Below are positions 16,921-25,686 of a stretch of 64,000 nucleotides of DNA, in pieces. A program made the position numbers and the translations under genes. The stretch covers positions 3,329,501 through 3,393,500 of the forward strand of contig NZ_CP108581.1 of assembly GCF_036010665.1 (NCBI RefSeq), given 5' to 3'. Below the pieces are notes generated by a model that made no database searches, was not told the origin of the DNA, and saw only the letters and a program-made list of their open reading frames with translations. How positions within the stretch are numbered: the first letter of the stretch is position 1; each line of letters starts with the position of its first letter. This DNA comes from Microbispora sp. NBC_01189 (GTDB lineage Bacteria; Actinomycetota; Actinomycetes; Streptosporangiales; Streptosporangiaceae).

Positions 16921-17619
16921 ATGGCGCGGGTGCTTGTGGTGGAGGACGATCCGGTGATCGGGCCGGAGCTGGAGGCGGCGCTGACCGTCGCGGGTTACCG
17001 GACCGACCTCGCGGCCACGGGGGCGAAGGCGCTCGATTCGGGCAGGGCGGTCATGCCCGATCTGGTGCTGCTGGACCTGGGGCTGCCGGACGATGACGGT
17101 GTCACCGTGTGCCGCCGGTTGCGGGCGGTTCTGCCGCAGGCGGTGATCGTGGTGCTGACGGCGCGCACCGAGGAGTTCGAGGTGGTCGTGGCGCTCGACG
17201 CGGGGGCGGACGACTATCTGACCAAGCCGTTCCGGCTGACCGAGCTGCTGGCCAGGCTACGTGCCCACTTGCGTCGCCAGGCGACGCCTCGGGACGAGGA
17301 TCGGACCTTGAAGGTGGGGCGGCTCAGTCTCGACCTGCCCGCTCGCAAGGCGTACGTCGCGGGCGACGAGGTGGCGCTGCGGCCCAAGGAGTTCGACCTG
17401 CTGGCGGCGCTGGCGTCCCGCGCCGGTGAGGTCGTCTCCCGCGAGGAGTTGATGGACGAGGTGTGGGACGTCAACTGGTTCGGGCCGACCAAGACGCTCG
17501 ACGTGCACGTGTTCGCGCTCCGCCGCAAACTCATCGACCACGGCGAGGATCCGCAGCGGATCGCTACGGTACGGGGCCGGGGCTACCGTTACGAGCTGCC
17601 GGAGACAGCAGAAGACTGA
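16921..17619 (+). CDS. OmpR/PhoB-family response regulator
   Basis: 232 residues. Receiver domain (1-115) has VVEDDPVI, phosphoacceptor Asp in LVLLDLGLPDDDG and Lys in LTKPF. The C-terminal winged helix (130-228) ends TVRGRGYRYEL. Its likely partner is the histidine kinase on the opposite strand, whose 3' end overlaps this gene by 56 bp. Similar TAA-spaced repeats (18852, 20145) before the MFS/kinase genes and the ABC operon are candidate binding sites. Confidence 0.9.
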   Translation: MARVLVVEDDPVIGPELEAALTVAGYRTDLAATGAKALDSGRAVMPDLVLLDLGLPDDDGVTVCRRLRAVLPQAVIVVLTARTEEFEVVVALDAGADDYLTKPFRLTELLARLRAHLRRQATPRDEDRTLKVGRLSLDLPARKAYVAGDEVALRPKEFDLLAALASRAGEVVSREELMDEVWDVNWFGPTKTLDVHVFALRRKLIDHGEDPQRIATVRGRGYRYELPETAED

Positions 17620-18829
17620 AGACCGGCGGAACGGTCCTGCGCAGCACCAGCCGGCCCGCCTCGGCCTCGGCCAGCGAGCGGGCCAGCGCCAGGCCGATGC
17701 CGTGCCCGTCGGCCGCGCGCCGAGCGAACACGTCCACACCCTCGGGAACTCCCGGCCCGCGGTCGGCGACCTCGATCGCGATGCCGTTGGCAAGGTCCGC
17801 CGCCTCGACGGTGACCTCACCCTCACCGTGGACCAAGGCGTTGTCGAGCAGCACACGCAGGATCTGCCGCACCGCCGCGGTGGAGGCGGCGACGGGCGGC
17901 AGGTCATCCGGCACGCTGACCGTCAGACGGCGCCCCTGGGCGGCGAGCGGGCCCTGCCAGCACTCTGTGACTTCATCGAGCACGGCGGGTACGTCGAGCG
18001 GCGCCGACCCGGTCCGGTTGTCACGAGTGAGCCGTACGAGGTCGTCGATCACGGTCTGCAGCCGCTCACCTCGCCCGAGCGCGGTGTGGACGGCGTCGGC
18101 GAGGGCGGCGTCCGGCCGGGCCAGGGCCGCCTCCAGCCCGAGCATCATCCCGGTGAGCTGAGTGCGGAGCTGGTGGGAGACGTTGGCGCTGAAGGCGCGC
18201 TCACGATCGAGCACGTCCCCAAGCCGGCGGGCGGTGGCTTCCAGCGCGAGCCCGGCCTGGTCGGCCTCCCGCACATTGGATCGCGGCGCCCGGATCGTGA
18301 AGTCACCGTCGCCGAGGGCCTGCGCGGAGCGGGTCAGATCCTCCAGCGGCGCGGCGAGCCTCGCCGACTGACGCCGTGCGAACGCGACGGCCAACCCGAT
18401 CACGAGTATCGCCAGCCCGGCCATGACGAGCCACGCGATGTGCGTCTTGCCGGCCACCGTGTCGTACGAGGTGGCGATCCTGACGACCCCCGGCGTCTCG
18501 TCGGACGGAATGGGCGCGGTGGCGATGAGGTAGCCACCCTCGGCACCCTCTATGAGCGGCGACCGGGCAGGGCCCGAGCCGAGGAGCCGCCGCCCGTCCG
18601 TGGTGTAGACGCCGACGGTCAGGTCGCGGGGAAGACCGGTGGGGAGCGAGATCGGGGCGGCGTCGGAGAAGGTGGAGGCCACCCACGTCGCCTCCATTTC
18701 CAGTGACTCGATCGCTCCGTCATGGTAGAGCCGGGCGACGGCCACGGCCAGCGGCACCGCGAACAGGGAGACGGCCAGCACGGCCACCCCCGTGATCGTG
18801 GTGAGCAGACGGCTGCGCAACGACCTCAT
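17564..18829 (-). CDS. Sensor histidine kinase
   Basis: 421 residues. Two membrane helices (about 10-32 and 135-157) flank a periplasmic sensor; a HAMP region follows. The H-box is FSANVSHQLRTQL with the phosphorylated His; N-box LLDNALVHGEG, G1 DRGPGVPE and G2 GHGIGLAL make the ATPase. ATG 18829 is chosen because the first membrane helix follows directly; the frame is open far upstream. The stop (17564) lies within the response-regulator gene on the other strand, so the pair is convergent rather than in the usual tandem. Confidence 0.88.
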   Translation of the reverse strand: MRSLRSRLLTTITGVAVLAVSLFAVPLAVAVARLYHDGAIESLEMEATWVASTFSDAAPISLPTGLPRDLTVGVYTTDGRRLLGSGPARSPLIEGAEGGYLIATAPIPSDETPGVVRIATSYDTVAGKTHIAWLVMAGLAILVIGLAVAFARRQSARLAAPLEDLTRSAQALGDGDFTIRAPRSNVREADQAGLALEATARRLGDVLDRERAFSANVSHQLRTQLTGMMLGLEAALARPDAALADAVHTALGRGERLQTVIDDLVRLTRDNRTGSAPLDVPAVLDEVTECWQGPLAAQGRRLTVSVPDDLPPVAASTAAVRQILRVLLDNALVHGEGEVTVEAADLANGIAIEVADRGPGVPEGVDVFARRAADGHGIGLALARSLAEAEAGRLVLRRTVPPVFSLLLSPAARNGSPGPVP

Positions 18830-18851
18830 CCGCCCATGGTGGCCCCCCGAA

Positions 18852-18870
18852 GGTAAGCGGGACGCTAACC
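18852..18870. promoter_or_regulatory. Candidate response-regulator site between kinase and MFS genes
   Basis: GGTAAGCGGGACGCTAACC holds two TAA half-sites 12 bp apart around GCGGG, in the 67-bp gap between the divergent kinase and MFS genes. A near copy, GCTAAGCGGGCGTTAATC, is at 20145 before the lipoprotein/ABC operon. OmpR-type regulators bind direct repeats spaced 10-12 bp. Confidence 0.4.
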
Positions 18871-18896
18871 GAGCAGTGGGTAGCCTTTCCGTCACC

Positions 18897-20108
18897 ATGT
18901 GTGACATCAATCTCGTCCGGCTCCTGCTGACCAGCCAGTTCGCCATCAAGTTCGGCTTCACCCTGCTGATGCCGTACCTCGCGGGGCATCTCACGCACGG
19001 CCTCGGCCTGACCGCGTCGGCGGTCGGACTGATCCTCGGGATCCGCAACGCGAGCCAGCGCGGGCTGGCGCTGGTCGGCGGGCAGCTGGCCGACCGGTTC
19101 GGGTGCCGGGCCGCCGTCGTGACCGGATGCGGGCTGAGGTCGGTCGGGTTCGGACTGCTCGCGTTCGCCGACAGAGTGCCGGCGCTGGTGCTGGCCTCGG
19201 CGGCGACCGGTTTCGCGGGCGCGCTGTTCGACCCGGGCATCCGCACCATGCTGGCGACGGTCGCAGGCGACCGCAGGACCATCCTGTTCGGCCGTTTCAA
19301 CGTGGCCGGGCAGGCCGGGCTGCTACTCGGCCCGCTGGCCGGGCTGGCACTGGCCGCGCTGGACTTCCGCCTGGTCGCGCTCGCCGCCGCCGCGGTGTTC
19401 GCCGTCCTCACAATGTTCCAGGCGCTCGCACTTCCCGCCGTCGCCGCCACGGCCCCCAGCGAGGACCGCGCCGGATGGCGGAAGGTCCTGCGGGATCGCC
19501 ACTTCCTCGTCTTCTCCCTCGCCATGGCCGGGTCGTACCTGCTGCCGTTCCAGATCTACGTCACGGTACCGCTGGTCATGGGCCGCACACTCGGGCCCGA
19601 GCAGGACTTCGGGATGGGCGAGCTGTTCGCGCTGTCGGCGGTGCTGGCGATCGCGTTGCAGGGGCGGGTGGGTGCGTGGGCCGCGAAGCGGTGGTCACCG
19701 CCGCACTGCCTGGCGGCCGGTCTCGCGGTGATGGCGCTGGCGTTCGTGCCTCTGGTCGCGTTTCCGCAGCCCGTCGTGCCCTCCGTACTCAACGAGGAGG
19801 TGGCCGAACATCTCGCGATGTTGCCGATGCTGGCCGGCGCGGCACTGCTGGCCGTGGGGACGATGCTGATCTGCCCGTTCGAGATGGACGTCATCGTACG
19901 GCTGTCGCGTGGGCGTCTCGTCGCCACCCACTATGGCCTCTATTCGACCCTGTCCGGTGTGACGACCGCCGTGGGCAACCTGCTCACCGGCCTGATGTGG
20001 GAATCCACGTACCGGTGGCTGCCGTGGACGCTCTTCGTGGCGCTGGGATGCGGGTGCGCCCTGGGAGTGGCCCTCCTGAACAGCCGACGACCGCTGACGC
20101 CGGCCTGA
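18897..20108 (+). CDS. Major facilitator superfamily transporter
   Basis: 403 residues and twelve membrane segments. The loop 2-3 signature of MFS drug exporters is present as GGQLADRFGCRAAVV, and helix 5 has GFAGALFDPGIRTM. It resembles MDR-type exporters of the MdtH/YceL group. ATG 18897 directly precedes CDINLVRLLL; TAGCCT 11-16 bp before it could be a -10 box, giving a nearly leaderless mRNA. It diverges from the histidine kinase. Substrate not evident. Confidence 0.8.
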   Translation: MCDINLVRLLLTSQFAIKFGFTLLMPYLAGHLTHGLGLTASAVGLILGIRNASQRGLALVGGQLADRFGCRAAVVTGCGLRSVGFGLLAFADRVPALVLASAATGFAGALFDPGIRTMLATVAGDRRTILFGRFNVAGQAGLLLGPLAGLALAALDFRLVALAAAAVFAVLTMFQALALPAVAATAPSEDRAGWRKVLRDRHFLVFSLAMAGSYLLPFQIYVTVPLVMGRTLGPEQDFGMGELFALSAVLAIALQGRVGAWAAKRWSPPHCLAAGLAVMALAFVPLVAFPQPVVPSVLNEEVAEHLAMLPMLAGAALLAVGTMLICPFEMDVIVRLSRGRLVATHYGLYSTLSGVTTAVGNLLTGLMWESTYRWLPWTLFVALGCGCALGVALLNSRRPLTPA

Positions 20109-20144
20109 ACGGCGCCCTTGGGGTAAGAACGCGGCTTATCTCGC

Positions 20145-20162
20145 GCTAAGCGGGCGTTAATC
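20145..20162. promoter_or_regulatory. Candidate response-regulator site before the ABC operon
   Basis: GCTAAGCGGGCGTTAATC repeats the TAA...GCGGG...TAA arrangement of 18852-18870, with TAA spacing of 11 bp, and ends 22 bp before the lipoprotein start. A GGTAAGAACGCGGCTTA stretch just left (20122-20138) may add further half-sites. Confidence 0.4.
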
Positions 20163-20184
20163 ATCGCCCTCCTACCGTTGTCCC

Positions 20185-20769
20185 ATGCGTTTACGCCAGT
20201 GTCTGGCATTGGGCGTCCTGGCGGGCGTCGTCAGTGCCTGCGGTCAGGGTTCCACTCCGCCCACCTCGGTGCCGGCCCCAGTGACGGCCCCGGCCTCGGT
20301 GCCGCCTGTGACGGAGTCGAACCCGGCCGGGGACATCCCCGACGACACCGTGTTCGTCGCCTACCGGCACCCCGGCCAGCCGTACGAGGTGAAGGTCCCG
20401 GAGGGATGGGCCCGTACGGACGCGGCGACGGGGGCGAGCTTCACCGACAAGCTCAACAGCGTCCGCGTCGAGATCGTCGGCGCGGCCGCGGCACCGACCG
20501 AAGCGTCCATCCGCGCCGAGGTTCCGTCCGCTCAGGACGTGCGAAAGGTCGACACCGTGAGCCGGAAGGGCGGCACGGCGGTCCGGATCGTCTACCGGGC
20601 CGACAGTGCGCCCGATCCGGTGACCGGCAAGGTCGTCCGCGACGAGGTGGAGCGATACGAGTTCTACCGGAACGGCAAGGAGGCCGTGCTGACCCTCTCC
20701 GGGCCGGTCGGCGCGGACAACGTCGACCCGTGGCGCACGGTCTCGGACTCCTTCCGGTGGACATCGTGA
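20185..20769 (+). CDS. Secreted lipoprotein heading an ABC operon
   Basis: 194 residues. A type II signal ends at Cys19 (GVVSAC), followed by a Pro/Ser/Thr-rich linker (to about 50). The rest is a compact domain with YEVKVPEGWARTDA, resembling actinobacterial LpqN/PsbP-like lipoproteins; function unknown. It is the first gene of a four-gene operon; its stop overlaps GTG of the first ATPase (GTGA at 20766). It may be the extracellular partner of the FtsX-type permease. Confidence 0.75.
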   Translation: MRLRQCLALGVLAGVVSACGQGSTPPTSVPAPVTAPASVPPVTESNPAGDIPDDTVFVAYRHPGQPYEVKVPEGWARTDAATGASFTDKLNSVRVEIVGAAAAPTEASIRAEVPSAQDVRKVDTVSRKGGTAVRIVYRADSAPDPVTGKVVRDEVERYEFYRNGKEAVLTLSGPVGADNVDPWRTVSDSFRWTS

Positions 20770-21419
20770 TCATCACAGCCGATGAGCTCTACCGCTTCTA
20801 CCGGGCCGGGGAGGAGGAGACCCGGGCGCTGCGCGGGGTCTCGCTGGAGATCGAGCCCGGCGAGGTGGTCGCCGTCACCGGTCCGTCCGGATCGGGCAAG
20901 TCGACGTTGCTCGCCTGCCTCGCCGGGCTGGACGACCCCGACGGGGGCATGGTCCGGATCGCGGGGGAGCGGATCAGTCATCGTCCGGACGCCGAGCGGG
21001 CCGCTCTGCGGGCCCGGCTCGTCGGTGTCATGTTCCAGAGCGGCAACCTCGTCGAGCACCTGACCGTCGCGCAGAACGTGGAACTCGCCCAGCGGCTGGC
21101 CCGGCGGCGGGACCGGTCCTGGCGCGATGCCGTCCTCGCCCGTCTCGGCCTGGACGGACGGGCCCAGGCTCGGCCGAGCGAACTGTCGGGCGGCGAGACC
21201 GCACGGGCTGGACTCGCCGTCGCTCTGGCCAACCGCCCCGCGCTGCTGCTCGCAGACGAGCCCACCGGCGAACTGGACGAGCAGACGGAGCGCCGGGTGC
21301 TCGCCCTGCTCAGGGACCAGGCGGGGGAGCGGACCGGCGTGGTCGTCGCCTCGCACAGCCCCGCCGTACGGCGGGTCGCCGACCGGGTGATCAGGCTTAG
21401 GGATGGGAGGCTCGCATGA
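20766..21419 (+). CDS. ABC transporter ATPase (MacB/LolD type)
   Basis: 217 residues. Walker A GPSGSGKST, signature LSGGE, Walker B ALLLADEPTGELD and switch His in VVASHS are in order. It belongs to the MacB/LolD class serving FtsX-like permeases. Start GTG 20766 overlaps the lipoprotein stop; GTG 20757 is an alternative. Its stop overlaps the next ATPase gene, so two different ATPases serve one permease. Confidence 0.88.
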   Translation: MIITADELYRFYRAGEEETRALRGVSLEIEPGEVVAVTGPSGSGKSTLLACLAGLDDPDGGMVRIAGERISHRPDAERAALRARLVGVMFQSGNLVEHLTVAQNVELAQRLARRRDRSWRDAVLARLGLDGRAQARPSELSGGETARAGLAVALANRPALLLADEPTGELDEQTERRVLALLRDQAGERTGVVVASHSPAVRRVADRVIRLRDGRLA

Positions 21420-22066
21420 CCGAGGTGGTCCGATGCAACGGCGTCGCCAGGACCTACGGCCGGGGCAGCCGAGCCGTGGTCGCCGTGCACGGGGTGACCT
21501 GCACCCTGCAGGCCGGCGATCAGGTGGCGCTGACCGGGCCGTCCGGATCGGGCAAAACGACGCTGCTCCATCTGCTGGCAGGCCTGGACCAGCCGACGGT
21601 CGGCACGATCACCTGGCCGGCACTGGGCGACCAGCCACGCGGCAACGTCGCGGTGGCCTTCCAGGGCCCCAGCCTGCTGCCGCCACTGGACGTCCTGGAG
21701 AACGTCGCTCTCCCCCTGCTGATCTCCGGGCGTCAGGAGGGGGACGCCCGGCATCAGGCGCGGCGAGCACTGGAGACGCTCGGCATCGCGGAACTGTCGG
21801 ATCACCTGCCTGAGGAGCTGTCCGGAGGGCAGGCCCAGCGGGTCGCCGTCGCGCGGGTGCTCGCCGCGGCGCCACGGCTGATCCTCGCCGACGAGCCGAC
21901 CGCCCAGCTCGACTCCGCTCTCGGCGGTTATGTCATCGACCTGCTCACGGACGTGGCTGAACGGACCGGCGCCGCCCTGCTGGTCGCCACCCACGACGAG
22001 ACGATCGCGGTACGGCTGCGGCATCGCTGGTCCATGCACGACGGCGCGCTGAGGGAGGCCGCCTGA
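21416..22066 (+). CDS. Second ABC transporter ATPase (MacB/LolD type)
   Basis: 216 residues with Walker A GPSGSGKTT, LSGGQ signature, Walker B LILADEPTAQLD and switch His in VATHDE. It is clearly distinct from the upstream ATPase, so it is not a recent duplicate. ATGA at 21416 and TGATG at 22064-22068 couple it to both neighbours. The pair probably forms a heterodimeric motor. Confidence 0.88.
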   Translation: MTEVVRCNGVARTYGRGSRAVVAVHGVTCTLQAGDQVALTGPSGSGKTTLLHLLAGLDQPTVGTITWPALGDQPRGNVAVAFQGPSLLPPLDVLENVALPLLISGRQEGDARHQARRALETLGIAELSDHLPEELSGGQAQRVAVARVLAAAPRLILADEPTAQLDSALGGYVIDLLTDVAERTGAALLVATHDETIAVRLRHRWSMHDGALREAA

Positions 22067-24609
22067 TGCTCACGCTGACCTGGCTTCGCGGCCTCCTGCT
22101 CAACCGGACCTGGCGGCTCGTCGCCGCCGCGGCCGGCATCGCGACGGCGGTGGCGCTGCCAGCCGTGCTGGGCGGCTTCCTCACCTCCGCCAAGGCGACC
22201 ATGACCGCGCGCTCGATCCAGCGAGTGCCGGTGGACTGGCAGATCGAGGTACAACCCGGCGCGACCCTCGCCGGCCCCCTGCCGTCCGGAGCCCGCGAGG
22301 TGGACTTCGCCAGAATCGACGGGTTCGAATCCCACCAGCAGGGCCAGACGCTGACCACCGGGCCCGGTCAGGTGCTCGGGCTGCCACCCGGCTACGCGGA
22401 CGCCTTTCCCGGCGAGATCAGGTATCTGGCCGGAGCCACGAGCGGTCCTCTGCTGGCCCAGCAGACGGCCGCGAACCTGCACGCTGCCCCCGGTTCCGTC
22501 GTCACCGTCCACCAGCCAGGACTGCCGGACGCCAGTGTGACCATCGCCGGGGTGGTCGACCTGCCCGAGGCCGACTCGCTGTTCCAGCGGGTCGGAGCGC
22601 CGCCCACCGCACAGCCGCAGGCGCCGCCGGACAACGTGCTCCTGTTGCCGGCCGCCGACTGGCACGGCCTGTTCGATGCCATGCCCCGGGACCGCGTACG
22701 CACCCAGTTCCACGCGCGCATCGGCCATCACCTCCCGTCCGACCCGGCCGAGGCGTACATCCAGGTCACCGGCGAGGCGCGCAACCTGGAGGCGCGGCTC
22801 GCGGGCACCGCGCTCGTCGGCGACAATCTGGGCGCCGCGCTCGGTGCGGCCCGTGAGGACGCCCTGTACTCGCAGATCCTCTTCCTGTTCCTCGGCGTTC
22901 CCGGGGTCGTGCTCGCGATCCTGCTCACCGCCACCGTCAGCCGATCCGGCCCCGCGCGCCGCGCGGCCGAGCAGGCGCTGCTGCGGACCCGAGGAGCCAC
23001 ACGTGCCGCCTTCGTCCGGCTCGCTCTGGCGGAGACTTTGCTGGTCGCGGTCCTCGGCACGGCGGCTGGGCTCGCCGTGGCTCTTCTCCTGTACGGCTCG
23101 GCGGTGCTGGGCCCGACCACGATCGTGGCGGCAGGGCTGGCTCTACTGGCCGCGTGCGGGGCCGTCCTGCTGCCGGCGCTGCGTCCGGGGACCGTCACCG
23201 CCGCCCGCCGCACCGTCGGCCGCGCGGCGCGCACTCCCGCCCCCCTGCGGTACGGACTGGACCTGTGGCTGCTCGGCGCGTCACTGATCATGTTCTGGAT
23301 CACAAGCAGGAACGGCTACCAGCTGGTCCTCGTTCCCGAAGGGGTTCCGCAGATCTCCGTCGACTACTGGGCCTTCGCCGGTCCCGCCCTGCTGTGGGCG
23401 GGCGCGGGCCTGCTCATCTGGCGGGTCACCGGTCTGCTACTCGGCCCGGGGAGGCGCGTGATCGCAAGGCTGGTCCGCCCGCTGGCCGGTCCGCTGTCGA
23501 GCGTGGTCGCGGCCACCCTGTCCTGGGGACGTGGACCGCTGGGGCGCACGATGACGTTGGCCGCTCTCGCGGTCGCCTTTGCCATGTCCACGGCGGTCTT
23601 CAACGCCACCTACCGGCAACAGGCCGAGGTCGACGCGCGGCTCACCAACGGCGGCGACGTCACCGTCGCCGAGACCACGGCCAGGCGACAGGACCTCGCC
23701 GCCGTCCCCGGGGTGGCACAGGTCGAGCCGCTCCAGCACCGCCTCGCCTACGTCGGCTCCGACCTGCAGGACCTGTACGGCACGCGCCCCGCGATGGTCC
23801 GCGGCCTCCAGGATGCCTTCTTCTCGGGCGGCAGCGCCCAGCAGATCGCCGACCGTCTCGCCGCGCGTCCCGACGCGCTGCTGGTGAGCCAGGAGACCGT
23901 CACCGACTTCCAGCTGCGGATCGGCGACCAGATCCGCCTACGCACGGAGGACGGCCGTACCGTTCCCTTTCACTACGCCGGAGTGGTCAACGAGTTCCCC
24001 ACCGCCCCCCGCGACAGCTTCCTGGTCGCCAACGCCGACTACCTCGCCGCGCACATGCCCGCAGAGCCCGTCTACCTCGTCACTGCCGACGGCACACCGC
24101 CGCACGTGGTGGCGGAGCGTCTCCGAACCCGTCTCGGGCCCGGAGCTAAGATCACGGACATTGAGACGACACGACGGGTCGTGGGGTCCAGCCTCACTGC
24201 CGTGGACCTGTCCGGGCTGACCACCGTCGAACTCGGTTTCGCCCTGGCCCTCGCTGTGGCGGCGACAGGTCTGCTGCTGGTCCTCGGGTTCGCCGAACGC
24301 CGCCGGACCTTCGCGCTGGCCGCCGTCCTGGGCGCCCGGCCCCGCCAGGTGGGCGCGTTCATCTGGGCCGAGGTCGTGCTCACCGGGGTGATCGCCGCGG
24401 CGTTCGGCGCGGTATCGGGCTGGGTGTTGTCGCGTATGCTCGTCGCGGTTCTGAGCGGGGTGTTCGACCCGCCCCCTGACCGGCTGGCAGTGCCCTGGCC
24501 CTATTTGGGCGCCGTTTCGGCGCTGGGTGTCGCCGCGCTGTTCGTGTCGGGAGCCGCCGCCGTGCGTGCCGCCCGCCGTCCACCCCTGACGGTCCTGCGT
24601 GACCTGTGA
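22066..24609 (+). CDS. FtsX/MacB-like ABC permease, two-module
   Basis: 847 residues. Organisation: membrane helix (about 20-42), extracytoplasmic domain, three helices (from about 265), a linker with more helices (to about 490), a second extracytoplasmic domain, and three last helices (from about 720). Each helix triplet carries the FtsX pattern (RTRGATRAAFVRLALAETLL and FALAAVLGARPRQVGAFIWA). Such proteins transmit force to periplasmic partners or move lipids and peptides rather than import solutes. With the lipoprotein it may form an envelope-stress or peptide-resistance complex. Confidence 0.85.
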   Translation: MLTLTWLRGLLLNRTWRLVAAAAGIATAVALPAVLGGFLTSAKATMTARSIQRVPVDWQIEVQPGATLAGPLPSGAREVDFARIDGFESHQQGQTLTTGPGQVLGLPPGYADAFPGEIRYLAGATSGPLLAQQTAANLHAAPGSVVTVHQPGLPDASVTIAGVVDLPEADSLFQRVGAPPTAQPQAPPDNVLLLPAADWHGLFDAMPRDRVRTQFHARIGHHLPSDPAEAYIQVTGEARNLEARLAGTALVGDNLGAALGAAREDALYSQILFLFLGVPGVVLAILLTATVSRSGPARRAAEQALLRTRGATRAAFVRLALAETLLVAVLGTAAGLAVALLLYGSAVLGPTTIVAAGLALLAACGAVLLPALRPGTVTAARRTVGRAARTPAPLRYGLDLWLLGASLIMFWITSRNGYQLVLVPEGVPQISVDYWAFAGPALLWAGAGLLIWRVTGLLLGPGRRVIARLVRPLAGPLSSVVAATLSWGRGPLGRTMTLAALAVAFAMSTAVFNATYRQQAEVDARLTNGGDVTVAETTARRQDLAAVPGVAQVEPLQHRLAYVGSDLQDLYGTRPAMVRGLQDAFFSGGSAQQIADRLAARPDALLVSQETVTDFQLRIGDQIRLRTEDGRTVPFHYAGVVNEFPTAPRDSFLVANADYLAAHMPAEPVYLVTADGTPPHVVAERLRTRLGPGAKITDIETTRRVVGSSLTAVDLSGLTTVELGFALALAVAATGLLLVLGFAERRRTFALAAVLGARPRQVGAFIWAEVVLTGVIAAAFGAVSGWVLSRMLVAVLSGVFDPPPDRLAVPWPYLGAVSALGVAALFVSGAAAVRAARRPPLTVLRDL

Positions 24610-24726
24610 ACCGTGAAACGACCTGTGGGGATCGAGGCAGCACGCTCGATGTCGCTGAACACCCTGGTCTCCAGGGTACGACCCGGCGTCGCCTGCCTGC
24701 TTCCCTACTCGTGACCAGGGAGTCCT

Positions 24727-25401
24727 GTGATCCTGAAGCGCCTTTGTCCGCCTGCCGTGCTCATCGTTGTCACCGGTTTTCTAGGAGTCGCCGCGAAGAC
24801 GGCCACGGTGACCCGGCTGGACCGCAATGCGGACGCGATGCTGAAGGCACTGCGCACCCAGGCCCTCACGTTCATCGCTGACATATTCAACATCGCTTTT
24901 GGAACGATCGCGGCTGTGGTGATCATCGCACTGCTCGCTGTAACGCTCAGCCGGTTGGGACGCCCACGCTCCGCCATACTCGTGACCTTGATAATCGTCG
25001 CCGGCTGGACCACCAGCGCGATCTTCAAGCAGATAATCGCCCGGCCCCGGCCACCGGTCGCGGACCAGCTTCTGCTCGAGACCGGCCACGACAGCTTTCC
25101 CAGCGGGCATGTCGCGCTGACGCTGTCACTAGCCATCGCCGCCGCCTTCCTCGCGGCCCGTACGCGCCGGTTCGCCCTCGTGGTGTGCGCCGGCGGCGTA
25201 CTGGTCGTGGCGCAGGCGTTCGCCCGCATGTACCTCGGGGTCCATTACCCCACCGACGTGATCGGTTCGGTGCTGGCGAGCACCGCGGGGACCTCGGCCG
25301 TCATCGCGCTGCGGGAACGCATCGACGGCGTTCTGGACCGGATTCCCGTCCTGGCCGGGCGCGAGGTGCCGCCGGGTCGGCGGGAATTGCACAGCCCATG
25401 A
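24727..25401 (+). CDS. PAP2-superfamily membrane phosphatase
   Basis: 224 residues, six helices. The three PAP2 motifs are present: KQIIARPRPP (KX6RP), SFPSGHV (PSGH) and ARMYLGVHYPTDV (with Arg, nucleophile His and Asp). It removes a phosphate from a lipid phosphate, possibly undecaprenyl diphosphate or phosphatidate. GTG 24727 follows AGGGAG. It stands 117 bp after the ABC operon. Confidence 0.88.
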   Translation: MILKRLCPPAVLIVVTGFLGVAAKTATVTRLDRNADAMLKALRTQALTFIADIFNIAFGTIAAVVIIALLAVTLSRLGRPRSAILVTLIIVAGWTTSAIFKQIIARPRPPVADQLLLETGHDSFPSGHVALTLSLAIAAAFLAARTRRFALVVCAGGVLVVAQAFARMYLGVHYPTDVIGSVLASTAGTSAVIALRERIDGVLDRIPVLAGREVPPGRRELHSP

Positions 25402-25587
25402 CCACAGGTGACGAGGGTGCTTCCTGCCGGGCACTTTGAGACACCCGCGCCGAGCACCACGGCACTCGATCGTGAAGACAACCGGAACCGCGGCCAGAAG
25501 GCTTCAGCGTTCGTTCAGCCACCTTCCTCCCTCCGAGGCGAGGCGGACTGAGTGGCTCACCCAAGAAGCGCGAGTTCCACCACGTAC

Positions 25588-25607
25588 TACTACTCGCATG
25601 AGTAGTA
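25588..25607. promoter_or_regulatory. MecI/BlaI-type operator before the COG4705 gene
   Basis: TACTACTCGCATGAGTAGTA is a perfect dyad of 8-bp arms with a 4-bp centre. The TACTAC/GTAGTA ends match the staphylococcal MecI box. It lies 80-99 bp upstream of ATG 25687; a BlaI gene follows about 1.6 kb downstream, whose own leader holds a GTAGTA half-site (27182-27187). Confidence 0.6.
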
Positions 25608-25686
25608 TCTGGGCGAGTCCTCGTTGGCTGTAGTGCCCACGAACCTCGCCGATGACGGCGTCCCTTTTCCTGTCTGGAGCGCGCGC

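Noticed and set aside
17564-19525. A 653-residue kinase from an upstream start
   Set aside because: The extra 230 residues lie opposite the MFS gene and are a shadow frame; the first membrane helix starts right after ATG 18829.
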